Positions 25,601 to 38,087 of a DNA stretch of 64,000 nucleotides are shown one piece after another (position 1 is the stretch's first letter; each line of letters opens with the position of its first letter). The notes below the pieces were generated by a model. The model made no database searches. It saw only the letters and a list, made by a program, of their open reading frames with translations, and was not told where the DNA came from. Origin of the DNA: Cherax quadricarinatus (taxonomy: Eukaryota; Arthropoda; Malacostraca; Decapoda; Parastacidae); the NCBI RefSeq assembly GCF_038502225.1, contig NC_091292.1, forward strand, positions 102,394,128 through 102,458,127. The letters run 5' to 3'. A program made the translations under genes and the position numbers.

Positions 25601-28600
25601 TGTTGTCTGAGTTGTGTGATGGTGTTAACATGATGTTGTGAGTTGTGTGGTGGTGTTAACAATGTTGTTGTGAGTTGTGTGGTGGTGTTAACATGATGTT
25701 GCTGTGAGTTGTGTGGTGGTGTTAACATGATGTTGTTGTGAGTTGTGTGGTGGTGTTAACATGATGTTGTGAGTTGTGTGGTGGTGTTAACATGATGTTG
25801 TTGTGAGTTGTGTGGTGGTGTTAACATGATGTTGTGAGTTGTGTGGTGGTGTTAACATGATGTTGTTGTGAGTTGTGTGGTGGTGTTAACATGATGTTGT
25901 TGTGAGTTGTGTGGTGGTGTTAACATGATGTTGTTGTGAGTTGTGTGGTGGTGTTAACATGATGTTGTTGTGAGTTGTGTGGTGGTGTTAACATGATGTT
26001 GTTGTGAGTTGTGTGGTGGTGTTAACATGATGTTGTTGTGAGTTGTGTGGTGGTGTTAACATGATGTTGTTGTGAGTTGTGTGGTGGTGTTAACATGATG
26101 TGTTGTGAGTTGTGTGTGGTGTTAACATGAAGTTGTGTGGTGGTGTTAACATGATGTTGTGAGTTGTGTAGTGGTGTTAACAATGTTGTTGTGAATTGTG
26201 TGGTGGTGTTAACATGATGCTGCTGTGAGTTGTGTGGTGGTGTTAACATGATGTTGTTGTGAGTTGTGTGGTGGTGTTAACATGATGTTGCTGTGAGTTG
26301 TCTGGTGGTGTTAACATGATGTTGCTGTGAGTTGTGTGGTGGTGTTAACATGATGTTGCTGTGAGTTGTGTGGTGGTGTTAACATGATGTTGTTGTGAGT
26401 TGTGTGGTGGTGTTAACATGTTGTTGTGAGTTGTGTGGTGGTGTTAACATGATGTTGCTGTGAGTTGTGTGGTGGTGTTAATATGTTGTTGTGAGTTGTG
26501 TGGTGGTGTTAACATGATGTTGTGAGTTGTGTGATGGTGTTAACATGATGTTGTTGTGAGTTATGTGGTGGTGTTAACATGATGTTGTTGTGAGTTGTGT
26601 GGTGGTGTTAACATGATGTTGTTGTGAGTTGTGTGGTGGAGTTAACATGATGTTGTTGTGAGTTGTGTGGTGGTGTTAACATGATGTTGTTGTGAGTTGT
26701 GTGGTGGTGTTAACATGATGTTGTTGTGAGTTGTGTGGTGGTGTTAACATGATGTTGCTATGAGTTGTGTGGTGGAGTTAACATGATGTTGTTGTGAGTT
26801 GTGTGGTGGTGTTAACATGATGCTGTTGTGAGTTGTGTGGTGGTGTTAACATGATGTTGTGAGTTGTGTGGTGGTGTTAACATGATGTTGTTGTGCGTTG
26901 TGTGGTGGTGTTAACATGATGTTGTTGTGAGTTGTGTGGTGGTGTTAACATGATGTTGTTGTGAGTTGTGTGGTGGTGTTAACATGATGTTGTTGTGAGT
27001 TGTGTGGTGGTGTTAACAATGTTGTTGTGAGTTGTGTGGTGGTGTTAACATGATGTTGCTGTGAGTTGTGTGGTGGTGTTAACATGATGTTGTTGTGAGT
27101 TGTGTGGTGGTGTTAACATGATGTTGTGAGTTGTGTGGTGGTGTTAACATGATGTTGCTGTGAGTTGTGTGATGGTGTTAACATGATGTTGCTGTGAGTT
27201 GTGTGGTGGTGTTAACATGATGTTGCTGTGAGTTGCGTGGTGGTGTTAACATGATGTTGTTGTGAGTTGTGTGGTGGTGTTAACATGTTGCTGTGAGTTG
27301 TGTGGTGGTGTTAACATGATGTTGTTGTGAGTTGTGTGGTGGTGTTAACATGATGTTGCTGTGAGTTGTGTGGTGGTGTTAATATGATGTTGCTGTGAGT
27401 TGTGTGATGGTGTTAACATGATGTTGCTGTGAGTTGTGTGATGGTGTTAACATGATGTTGCTCTGAGTTGTGTGGTGGTGTTAACAATGTTGTTGTGAGT
27501 TGTGTGGTGGTGTTAACATGATGTTGCTGTGAGTTGTGTGGTGGTGTTAACATGATGTTGTTGTGAGTTGTGTGGTGGTGTTAACATGATGTTGCTGTGA
27601 GTTGTGTGGTGGTGTTAACATGATGTTGCTGTGAGTTGTGTGGTGGTGTTAACATGATGTTGTTGTGAGTTATGTGGTGGTGTTAACATGATGTTGTGGT
27701 GTTAACATGATGTTGTTGTGAGTTGTGTGGTGGTGTTAACATGATGTTGCGAGTTGTGTGGTGGTGTTAACATAATGTTGTTGTGAGTTGTGTGGTGGTG
27801 TTAACATGATGTTGTGAGTTGTGTGGTGGTGTTAACATGATGTTGTTGTGAGTTGTGTGGTGGTGTTAACATGATGTTGTTGTGAGTTGTGTGGTGGTGT
27901 TAACATGATGTTGTGAGTTGTGTGGTGGTGTTAACATGATGTTGTTGTGAGTTGTGTGGTGGTGTTAACAATGTTGTTGTGAATTGTGTGGTGGTGTTAA
28001 CATGATGCTGCTGTGAGTTGTGTGGTGGTGTTAACATGATGTTGTTGTGAGTTGTGTGGTGGTGTTAACATGATGTTGCTGTGAGTTGTGTGGTGGTCTT
28101 AACATGATGTTGCTGTGAGTTGTGTGGTAGTGTTAACATGATGTTGCTGTGAGTTGTGTGGTGGTGTTAACATGATGTTGTTGTGAGTTGTGTGGTGGTG
28201 TTAACATGTTGTTGTGAGTTGTGTGGTGGTGTTAACATGATGTTGCTGTGAGTTGTGTGGTGGTGTTAATATGTTGTTGTGAGTTGTGTGGTGGTGTTAA
28301 CATGATGTTGTGAGTTGTGTGATGGTGTTAACATGATGTTGTGAGTTATGTGGTGGTGTTAACATGATGTTGTTGTGAGTTGTGTGGTGGTGTTAACATG
28401 ATGTTGTTGTGAGTTGTGTGATAGTGTTAACATGATGTTGTGCGTTGTGTGGTGGTGTTAACATAATGTTGTTGTGAGTTGTGTGGTGGTGTTAACATGT
28501 TGTTGTGAGTTGTGTGGTGGTGTTAACATGATGTTGTTGTGAGTTGTGTGGTGGTGTTAACATGATGTTGCTGTGAGTTGTGTGATGTTAATATGATGTT

Positions 28601-29600
28601 GCTGTGAGTTGTGTGATGGTGTTAACATGATGTTGCTGTGAGTTGAGTGATGGTGTTAACATGATGTTGTCTGAGTTGTGTGATGGTGTTAACATGATGT
28701 TGCTCTGAGTTGTGTGATGGTGTTAACATGATGTTGCTGTGAGTTGTGTGATGGTGTTAACATGATGTTGCTCTGAGTTGTGTGATGGTGTTAACATGAT
28801 GTTGCTCTGAGTTGTGTGGTGGTGTTAACAATGTTGTTGTGAGTTGTGTGGTGGTGTTAACATGATGTTGCTGTGAGTTGTGTGGTGGTGTTAACATGAT
28901 GTTGTTGTGAGTTGTGTGGTGGTGTTAACATGATTTTGTGAGTTGTGTGGTGGTGTTAACATGATGTTGTTGTGAGTTGTGTGGTGGTGTTAACATGATG
29001 TTGCTGTGAGTTGTGTGGTGGTGTTAACATGATGTTGTTGTGAGTTGTGTGGTGGTGTTAACATGATGTTGTTGTGTGGTGGTGTTAACATGATGCTGTT
29101 GTGAGTTGTGTGGTGGTGTTAACATGATGTTGTGAGTTGTGTGGTGGTGTTAACATGATGTTGTTGTGAGTTGTGTGGTGGTGTTAACATGATGTTGTTG
29201 TGAGTTGTGTGGTGGTGTTAACATGATGTTGTTGTGAGTTGTGTGGTGGTGTTAACATGATGTTGTTGTGAGTTGTGTGGTGGTGTTAACATGATGTTGT
29301 GAGTTGTGTGGTGGTGTTAACATGATGTTGTTGTGAGTTGTGTGGTGGTGTTAACATGATGTTGCTGTGAGTTGTGTGGTGGTGTTAACATGATGTTGCT
29401 GTGAGTTGTGTGATGGTGTTAACATGATGTTGCTGTGAGTTGTGTGGTGGTGTTAACATGATGTTGTTGTGAGTTGTGTGGTGGTGTTAACATGATGTTG
29501 TGAGTTGTGTGGTGTTAACATGATGTTGTTGTGAGTTGTGTGGTGGTGTTAACATAATGTTGCTGTGAGTTGTGTGATGGTGTTGCTGCTGTGAGCTGCG
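22685..29600. repeat. 34-bp minisatellite, main block (about 6.9 kb)
   Basis: Unit: GAGTTGTGTGGTGGTG, TTAACATGATG, TTGTTGT (34 bp), with 31-bp and other variants made by loss or gain of TTG triplets. There are about 205-215 copies. Almost every unit contains GTTAAC, so the array would be cut to small pieces by an enzyme with that site. Variants recur in blocks (GATGCTGCTG, GTGGTCTTAAC, GTGGTAGTG), showing larger internal duplications (see findings). There is no long open frame. Confidence 0.97.
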
Positions 29601-29723
29601 CTGTGTTTGCAAGTGCTTGAGTTATCATGCATAGGATATATACACTGAGAAGTGTATATCTCACTGTATACATACTCAGAGATGTATGCCTCTTAGTGAA
29701 TATACACTGACAGATGTATGTCA
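29601..29723. other. Single-copy spacer with short GTATA-type repeats
   Basis: Contains three loose copies of a roughly 30-bp TATACACTGA...GTATGT motif, with a fourth beyond the next (TA)n near 29968-30008. No gene recognised. Confidence 0.6.
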
Positions 29724-29968
<245 letters not shown>

Positions 29969-30354
29969 TAGAGGTGTATGTCTCCTAGTGCATCTGTATA
30001 CACTGAAAGTTGACTTTAAACCCTTTGTTTGGGTACTAAAGATTGTTGACTGTTGGTGGACAGGTGACATGAAACCTCAGTTGACCCTCGTGGAGTAGAT
30101 AGGCTTTAAACCCCCGTATTTAACCCAGGCCACTTGTAGTAGCCTAAAGACAGCAACCATGCAGCGAGGTACTACCTTCCTCTCACATGTGGGCCAAACT
30201 GAAGCCTGTCAAACGTTTTACACTCTGGCAAGATTACAGCTCTTCCTTCTGCCTGTGAGCTTGTTAGATGACGGGGAAATCTTCGAACTTGTACTTACAT
30301 TCAGACTGCAATGATCTTCCCAATAGTCAGGTCTCTGACCACGCTGCTTGACTT
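29969..30354. other. Spacer, mostly a diverged retroelement 5' region
   Basis: Unrecognised sequence followed by the RTE-like 5' remnant at 30138-30310. The 27-bp minisatellite starts immediately afterwards. Confidence 0.55.
30138..30310 (+). mobile_element. Diverged 5' region of an RTE-like LINE (solo remnant)
   Basis: Aligns by eye with 10150-10320 of RTE copy 2. Shared blocks include GACAGCAACCA, a following (A/G)AGTACTA-like block, AAACNGAA(A/G)CCTGT, a GTTTT...GATTNC block, TTCTG(T/C)CT, a TAGATNAC block and TACTTACA. Identity is clearly lower than between copies 2 and 3, so it comes from an older or related subfamily. No coding part follows. Confidence 0.55.
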
Positions 30355-32337
30355 ACAAACACAATATTACACGACCTGTTAACAAGCACATAATTACAGG
30401 ACCTATTAACAAGCACATAATTATACGACCTATTAACAAGCACATAATTACACGACCTATTACCAAGCACATAATTATACGACCTATTAACAAGCACATA
30501 ATTACACGACCTATTACCAAGCACATAATTATACGACCTATTAACAAGCACATAATTACACGACCTATTAACAAGCACATAATTACACGACCTATTAACA
30601 AGCACATAATTATACGACCTATTAACAAGCACATAATTACACGACCTATTACCAAGCACATAATTATACGACCTATTAACAAGCACATAATTACACGACC
30701 TATTACCAAGCACATAATTATACGACCTATTAACAAGCACATAATTACACGACCTATTAACAAGCACATAATTACAGGACCTATTAACAAGCACATAATT
30801 ATACGACCTATTAACAAGCACATAATTACACGACCTATTAACAAGCACATAATTACACGACCTATTAAGAAGCACATAATTACACGACCTATTAACAAGC
30901 ACATAATTACACGACCTATTAACAAGCACATAATTACACGACCTATTAACAAGCACATAATTACACGACCTATTAACAAGCACATAATTACACGACATAT
31001 TAACAAGCACATAATTACACGAACTATTAAGAAGCACATAATTACACGACCTATTAAGAAGCACATAATTACAGGACCTATTAACAAGCACATAATTACA
31101 CGACCTATTAAGAAGCACATAATTACACGACCTATTAACACGCACATAATTACAGGACCTATTAACAAGCACATAATTACACGACCTATTAAGAAGCACA
31201 TAATTACACGACCTATTAACAAGCACATAATTACACGACCTATTAACAAGCACATAATTACTCGACCTATTAACAAGCACATAATTACAGGACCTATTAA
31301 CAAGCACATAATTACACGACCTATTAAGAAGCACATAATTACAGGACCTATTAACAAGCACATAATTACACGACCTATTAAGAAGCACATAATTACACGA
31401 CCTATTAACAAGCACATAATTATACGACCTATTAACAAGCACATAATTACACGACCTATTAACAAGCACATAATTATACGACCTATTAACAAGCACATAA
31501 TTACACGACCTATTAACAAACACATAATTATACGACCTATTAACAAGCACATAATTACACGACCTATTAACAAGCACATAATTATACGACCTATTAACAA
31601 GCACATAATTACAGGACCTATTAAGAAGCACATAATTACAGGACCTATTAAGAAGCACATAATTACAGGACCTATTAAGAAGCACATAATTACAGGACCT
31701 ATTAAGAAGCACATAATTACAGGACCTATTAACACGCACATAATTACAGGACCTATTAACAAGCACATAATTACAGGACCTATTAAGAAGCACATAATTA
31801 CAGGACCTATTAACAAGCACATAATTACAGGACCTATTAACACGCACATAATTACAGGACCTATTAAGAAGCACATAATTACAGGACCTATTAACACGCA
31901 CATAATTACAGGACCTATTAAGAAGCACATAATTACATAACGTATTAAGAAGCACATAATTACAGGACCTATTAAGATGCACATAATTACAGGACCTATT
32001 AACACGCACATAATTACAGGACCTATTAAGAAGCACATAATTACAGGACCTATTAACAAGCACATAATTACAGGACCTATTAACAAGCACATAATTACAG
32101 GACCTATTAACAAGCACATAATTACAGGACCTATTAACAAGCACATAATTACAGGACCTATTAACAAGCACATAATTACAGGACCTATTAACAAGCACAT
32201 AATTACAGGACCTATTAACAAGCACATAATTACAGGACCTATTAACAAGCACATTATTACAGGACCTATTAACAAGCACATAATTGCAGGACCTATTAAC
32301 AAGCACATAATTACAGGACCTATTAACAAGCACATAA
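30355..32337. repeat. 27-bp minisatellite (about 2.0 kb, about 73 copies)
   Basis: Unit ACACGACCTATTAACAAGCA then CATAATT (27 bp, nine codons). Variants group along the array: ACACGACC and ATACGACC on the left (with alternating 54-bp dimers at about 30420-30760), and ACAGGACC on the right (after about 31600). One plus frame and two minus frames of the unit lack stops, giving frames of 530, 668 and 679 codons with HIITRPINK-, LVNRSCNYV- or CLLIGPVIM-type periodicity. These are not called as genes because there is no domain, no start context and both strands are open at once. Confidence 0.97.
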
Positions 32338-32376
32338 GTAAAGATTTGTATACAGTCAGTGTATTTAAAAGTTTGT
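32338..32376. other. Short junction between two minisatellites
   Basis: Only about 40 bp separate the 27-bp and 32-bp arrays. Confidence 0.7.
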
Positions 32377-35300
32377 AAGATCTACCTGTCATCTTACGTG
32401 TTCATGGAACAGTTTACTCTGTCATCTTACTTGTTCATGGAACAGTTTACCTGTCTTATGTGTTCATGGAACAGTTTACCTGTCATCTTATGTGTTCATG
32501 GAACAGTTTACCTGTCATCTTACGTGTTCATGGAACAGTTTACCTGTCATCTTACGTGTTCATGGAACAGTTTACCTGTCATCTTACGTGTTCATGGAAC
32601 AGTTTACCTGTCACCTTATGTGTTCATGGAACAGTTTACCTGTCATCTTATGTGTTCATGGAACAGTTTACCTGTCATCTTATGTGTTCATGGAACAGTT
32701 TACCTGTCATCTTATGTGTTCATGGAACAGTTTACCTGTCATCTTATGTGTTCATGGAACAGTTTACCTGTCATCTTATGTGTTCATGGAACAGTTTACC
32801 TGTCATCTTATGTGTTCATGGAACAGTTTACCTGTCATCTTACGTGTTCATGGAACAGTTTACCTGTTATCTTACGTGTTCATGGAACAGTTTACCTGTC
32901 ACCTTATGTGTTCATGGAACAGTTTACCTGTCATCTTATGTGTTCATGGAACAGTTTACCTGTCATCTTATGTGTTCATGGAACAGTTTACCTGTCATCT
33001 TATGTGTTCATGGAACAGTTTACCTGTCATCTTATGTGTTCATGGAACAGTTTACCTGTCATCTTACTTGTTCATGGAACAGTTTACCTGTCATCTTACG
33101 TGTTCATGGAACAGTTTACCTGTCATCTTATGTGTTCATGGAACAGTTTACCTGTCATCTTATGTGTTCATGGAACAGTTTACCTGTCATCTTATGTGTT
33201 CATGGAACAGTTTACCTGTCATCTTACTTGTTCATGGAACAGTTTACCTGTCATCTTATGTGTTCATGGAACAGTTTACCTGTCATCTTATGTGTTCATG
33301 GAACAGTTTACCTGTCATCTTACTTGTTCATGGAACAGTTTACCTGTCATCTTATGTTTTCATGGAACAGTCTACCTGTCATCTTACGTATTCATGGAAC
33401 AGTTTACCTGTCATCTTACTTGTTCATGGAACAGTTTACCTGTCATCTTATGTGTTCATGGAACAGTTTACCTGTCATCTTACTTGTTCATGGAACAGTT
33501 TACCTGTCATCTTATGTGTTCATGGAACAGTTTACCTGTCATCTTATGTGTTCATGGAACAGTTTACCTGTCATCTTATGTGTTCATGGAACAGTTTACC
33601 TGTCATCTTACTTGTTCATGGAACAGTTTACCTGTCATCTTATGTGTTCATGGAACAGTTTACCTGTCATCTTATGTGTTCATGGAACAGTTTACCTGTC
33701 ATCTTATGTGTTCATGGAACAGTTTACCTGTCATCTTATGTGTTCATGGAACAGTTTACCTGTCATCTTATGTGTTCATGGAACAGTTTACCTGTCATCT
33801 TACGTGTTCATGGAACAGTTTACCTGTCATCTTATGTGTTCATGGAACAGTTTACCTGTCATCTTATGTGTTCATGGAACAGTTTACCTGTCATCTTATG
33901 TGTTCATGGAACAGTTTACCTGCCATCTTATGTGTTCATGGAACAGTTTACCTGTCATCTTATGTGTTCATGGAAGTTTACCTGTCATCTTATGTGTTCA
34001 TGGAACAGTTTACCTGTCATCTTACTTGTTCATGGAACAGTTTACCTGTCATCTTACTTGTTCATGGAACAGTTTACCTGTCATCTTACTTGTTCATGGA
34101 ACAGTTTACCTGTCATCTTACTTGTTCATGGAACAGTTTACCTGTCATCTTATGTGTTCATGGAACAGTTTACCTGTCATCTTACTTGTTCATGGAACAG
34201 TTTACCTGTCATCTTACTTGTTCATGGAACAGTTTACCTGTCATCTTATGTGTTCATGGAACAGTTTACCTGTCATCTTATGTGTTCATGGAAGTTTACC
34301 TGTCATCTTATGTGTTCATGGAACAGTTTACCTGTCATCTTACTTGTTCATGGAACAGTTTACCTGTCATCTTACTTGTTCATGGAACAGTTTACCTGCC
34401 ATCTTATGTGTTCATGGAACAGTTTACCTGTCATCTTATGTGTTCATGGAAGTTTACCTGTCATCTTATGTGTTCATGGAACAGTTTACCTGTCATCTTA
34501 CTTGTTCATGGAACAGTTTACCTGTCATCTTATGTGTTCATGGAACAGTTTACCTGTCATCTTATGTGTTCATGGAACAGTTTACCTGCCATCTTATGTG
34601 TTTATTGAACAGTTTACCTGTCATCTTATGTGTTCATGGAACAGTTTACCTACCATCTTATGTGTTCATGGAACTGTTTACCTGTCATCTTACTTGTTCA
34701 TGGAACAGTTTACCTGTCATCTTATGTGTTCATGGAACAGTTTACCTGTCATCTTATGTGTTCATGGAACAGTTTACCTGTCATCTTATGTGTTCATGGA
34801 TCAGTTTACCTGTCATCTTATGTGTTCATGGAACAGTTTACCTGTCATCTTACGTGTTCATGGAACAGTTTACCTGTCATCTTATGTGTTCATGGAACAG
34901 TTTACCTGTCATCTTACGTGTTCATGGAACAGTTTACCTGTCATCTTACGTGTTCATGGAACAGTTTACCTGTCATCTTACGTGTTCCTGGAACAGTTTA
35001 CCTGTCATCTTACGTGTTCATGGAACAGTTTACCTGTCATCTTATGTGTTCATGGAACAGTTTACCTGTCATCTTATGTGTTCATGGAACAGTTTACCTG
35101 TCATCTTATGTGTTCATGGAACAGTTTACCTGTCAACTTACGTGTTCATGGAACAGTTTACCTGTCATCTTACTTGTTCATGGAACAGTTTACCTGTCAT
35201 CTTATGTGTTCATGGAACAGTTTACCTGTCATCTTATGTGTTCATGGAACAGTTTACCTGTCATCTTACGTGTTCATGGAACAGTTTACCTGTCATCTTA

Positions 35301-37676
35301 TGTGTTCATGGAACAGTTTACCTGTCATCTTATGTGTTCATGGAACAGTTTACCTGTCATCTTGTTCATGGAACAGTTTACCTGTCATCTTATGTGTTCA
35401 TGGAACAGTTTACCTGTCATCTTATGTGTTCATGGAACAGTTTACCTGTCATCTTACTTGTTCATGGAACAGTTTACCTGTCATCTTACTTGTTCATGGA
35501 ACAGTTTACCTGTCATCTTACTTGTTCATGGAACAGTTTACCTGTCATCTTATGTGTTCATGGAACAGTTTACCTGTCATCTTACTTGTTCATGGAACAG
35601 TTTACCTGTCATCTTATGTGTTCATGGAACAGTTTACCTGTCATCTTACTTGTTCATGGAACAGTTTACCTGTCATCTTATGTGTTCATGGAACAGTTTA
35701 CCTGTCATCTTATGTGTTCATGGAACAGTTTACCTGTCATCTTACTTGTTCATGGAACAGTTTACCTGTCATCTTATGTGTTCATGGAACAGTTTACCTG
35801 TCATCTTACTTGTTCATGGAACAGTTTACCTGTCATCTTATGTGTTCATGGAACAGTTTACCTGTCATCTTATGTGTTCATGGAACAGTTTACCTGTCAT
35901 CTTATGTGTTCATGGAACAGTTTACCTGTCATCTTATGTGTTCATGGAACAGTTTACCTGTCATCTTATGTGTTCATGGAACAGTTTACCTGTCATCTTA
36001 TGTGTTCATGGAACAGTTTACCTGTCATCTTATGTGTTCATGGAACAGTTTACCTGTCATCTTATGTGTTCATGGAACAGTTTACCTGTCATCTTATGTG
36101 TTCATGGAACAGTTTACCTGTCATCTTATGTGTTCATGGAACAGTTTACCTGTCATCTTACTTGTTCATGGAACAGTTTACCTGTCATCTTATGTGTTCA
36201 TGGAACAGTTTACCTGTCATCTTATGTGTTCATGGAACAGTTTACCTGTCATCTTACTTGTTCATGGAACAGTTTACCTGTCATCTTATGTGTTCATGGA
36301 ACAGCTTACCTGTCATCTTACTTGTTCATGGAACAGTTTACCTGTCATCTTACTTGTTCATGGAACAGTTTACCTGTCATCTTATGTGTTCATGGAACAG
36401 TTTACCTGTCATCTTACTTGTTCATGGAACAGTTTACCTGTCATCTTACTTGTTCATGGAACAGTTTACCTGTCATCTTACTTGTTCATGGAACAGTTTA
36501 CCTGTCATCTTACTTGTTCATGGAACAGTTTACCTGTCATCTTACTTGTTCATGGAACAGTTTACCTGTCATCTTATGTGTTCATGGAACAGTTTACCTG
36601 TCATCTTATGTGTTCATGGAACAGTTTACCTGTCATCTTACTTGTTCATGGAACAGTTTACCTGTCATCTTATGTGTTCATGGAACAGTTTACCTGTCAT
36701 CTTATGTTTTCATGGAACAGTTTACCTGTCATCTTACTTGTTCATGGAACAGTTTACCTGTCATCTTACTTGTTCATGGAACAGTTTACCTGTCTTATGT
36801 GTTCATGGAACAGTTTACCTGTCATCTTACTTGTTCATGGAACAGTTTACCTGTCATCTTATGTGTTCATGGAACAGTTTACCTGCCATCTTATGTGTTC
36901 CTGGAACAGTTTACCTGTCATCTTATGTGTTCATGGAACAGTTTACCTGTCATCTTATGTGTTCATGGAACAGTTTACCTGTCATCTTATGTGTTCATGG
37001 AACAGTTTACCTGTCATCTTATGTGTTCATGGAACAGTTTATCTGTCATCTTATGTGTTCATGGAACAGTTTACTTGTCATCTTATGTGTTCATGGAACA
37101 GTTTACCTGTCATCTTACGTGTTCATGGAACAGTTTACCTGTCATCTTACGTGTTCATGGAACAGTTTACCTGTCATCTTACGTGTTCATGGAACAGTTT
37201 ACCTGTCATCTTACGTGTTCATGGAACAGTTTACCTGCCATCTTATGTGTTCATGGAACAGTTTACCTGTCATCTTATGTGTTCATGGAACAGTTTACCT
37301 GTCATCTTACGTGTTCATGGAACAGTTTACCTGTCATCTTATGTGTTCATGGAACAGTTTACCTGTCATCTTACGTGTTCATGGAACAGTTTACCTGCCA
37401 TCTTATGTGTTCATGGAACAGTTTACCTGTCATCTTATGTGTTCATGGAACAGTTTACCTGTCATCTTACGTGTTCATGGAACAGTTTACCTGTCATCTT
37501 ACTTGTTCATGGAACAGTTTACCTGTCATCTTACGTGTTCATGGAACAGTTTACCTGCCATCTTACGTGTTCATGGAACAGTTTACCTCTCATCTTATGT
37601 GTTCATGGAACAGTTTACCTGTCATCTTACTTGTTCATGGAACAGTTTACCTGTCATCTTACGTGTTCATGGAACA
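32377..37676. repeat. 32-bp minisatellite (about 5.3 kb, about 165 copies)
   Basis: Unit TTCATGGAACAGTTTACCTG then TCATCTTATGTG (32 bp). The main variable site is TTATGTG / TTACGTG / TTACTTG. Rare forms are CTGCCATC, loss of CAG (TGGAAGTTTACC at about 33973, 34291, 34449), and loss of the TTATG piece at about 35362. Since 32 is not divisible by three, the three plus frames cycle through one 96-nt super-period. None contains a stop, so frames of 1,777, 1,733 and 1,040 codons overlap on the same strand. This is a property of the unit, not evidence of a gene. Confidence 0.97.
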
Positions 37677-37697
37677 GAAAGGAAAGACTTTAGACCA

Positions 37698-37860
37698 CGT
37701 GCGTTTGTTGACGTCCAGCAGGAAGGTAAACAAAACCACGTGCATTTGTTGACGTCCAGCAGGAAGGTAAACAAAACCACGTGCGTTTGTTGACGTCCAG
37801 CAGGAAGGAAAACAAAACAACGTGCGTTTGTTGATGTCCAGCAGGAAGGTAAACAAGAAC
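37698..37860. repeat. 41-bp tandem repeat, four copies
   Basis: Unit GTGCGTTTGTTGACGTCCAG then CAGGAAGGTAAACAAAACCAC. Copies are nearly perfect except the last. It lies just after the 32-bp array. Confidence 0.92.
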
Positions 37861-38087
37861 TTGCTTACTCTCAGTTGTTGCTTCCGGGAATCATCGTCGC
37901 CGGGGAGGTGATGCGGCACGTCACCTCCGCGGGGATCGTCCTGGTCTCGGGCCACACCTAATCGACAGTTCGATGATTCTCTTATAGCGAGCTGCATTCA
38001 GTCTGACGTAGGTACTACAGTCTGGTGTAGTCGTGACACTAACAGCATGGCGGTAATTGCAGGCGATTTTGCACTCTGTGTTACTTC
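37861..38087. other. Single-copy spacer
   Basis: About 225 bp with a GC-rich centre (37890-37960). A 112-codon minus-strand frame spans it and the 41-bp repeats, but has no recognised domain. Confidence 0.6.

Noticed and set aside
22685..29600. CRISPR-like array (about 34-bp periodicity)
   Set aside because: There are no unique spacers: the whole period is repeated. The window is eukaryotic in character and no cas genes are present.
30327..32392. 668- and 679-codon minus frames and a 530-codon plus frame
   Set aside because: 27-bp unit is nine codons and stop-free in these frames; both strands open at once.
32359..37793. Three overlapping plus-strand frames of 1,040-1,777 codons
   Set aside because: Stop-free 32-bp unit read in three phases; no independent coding evidence.
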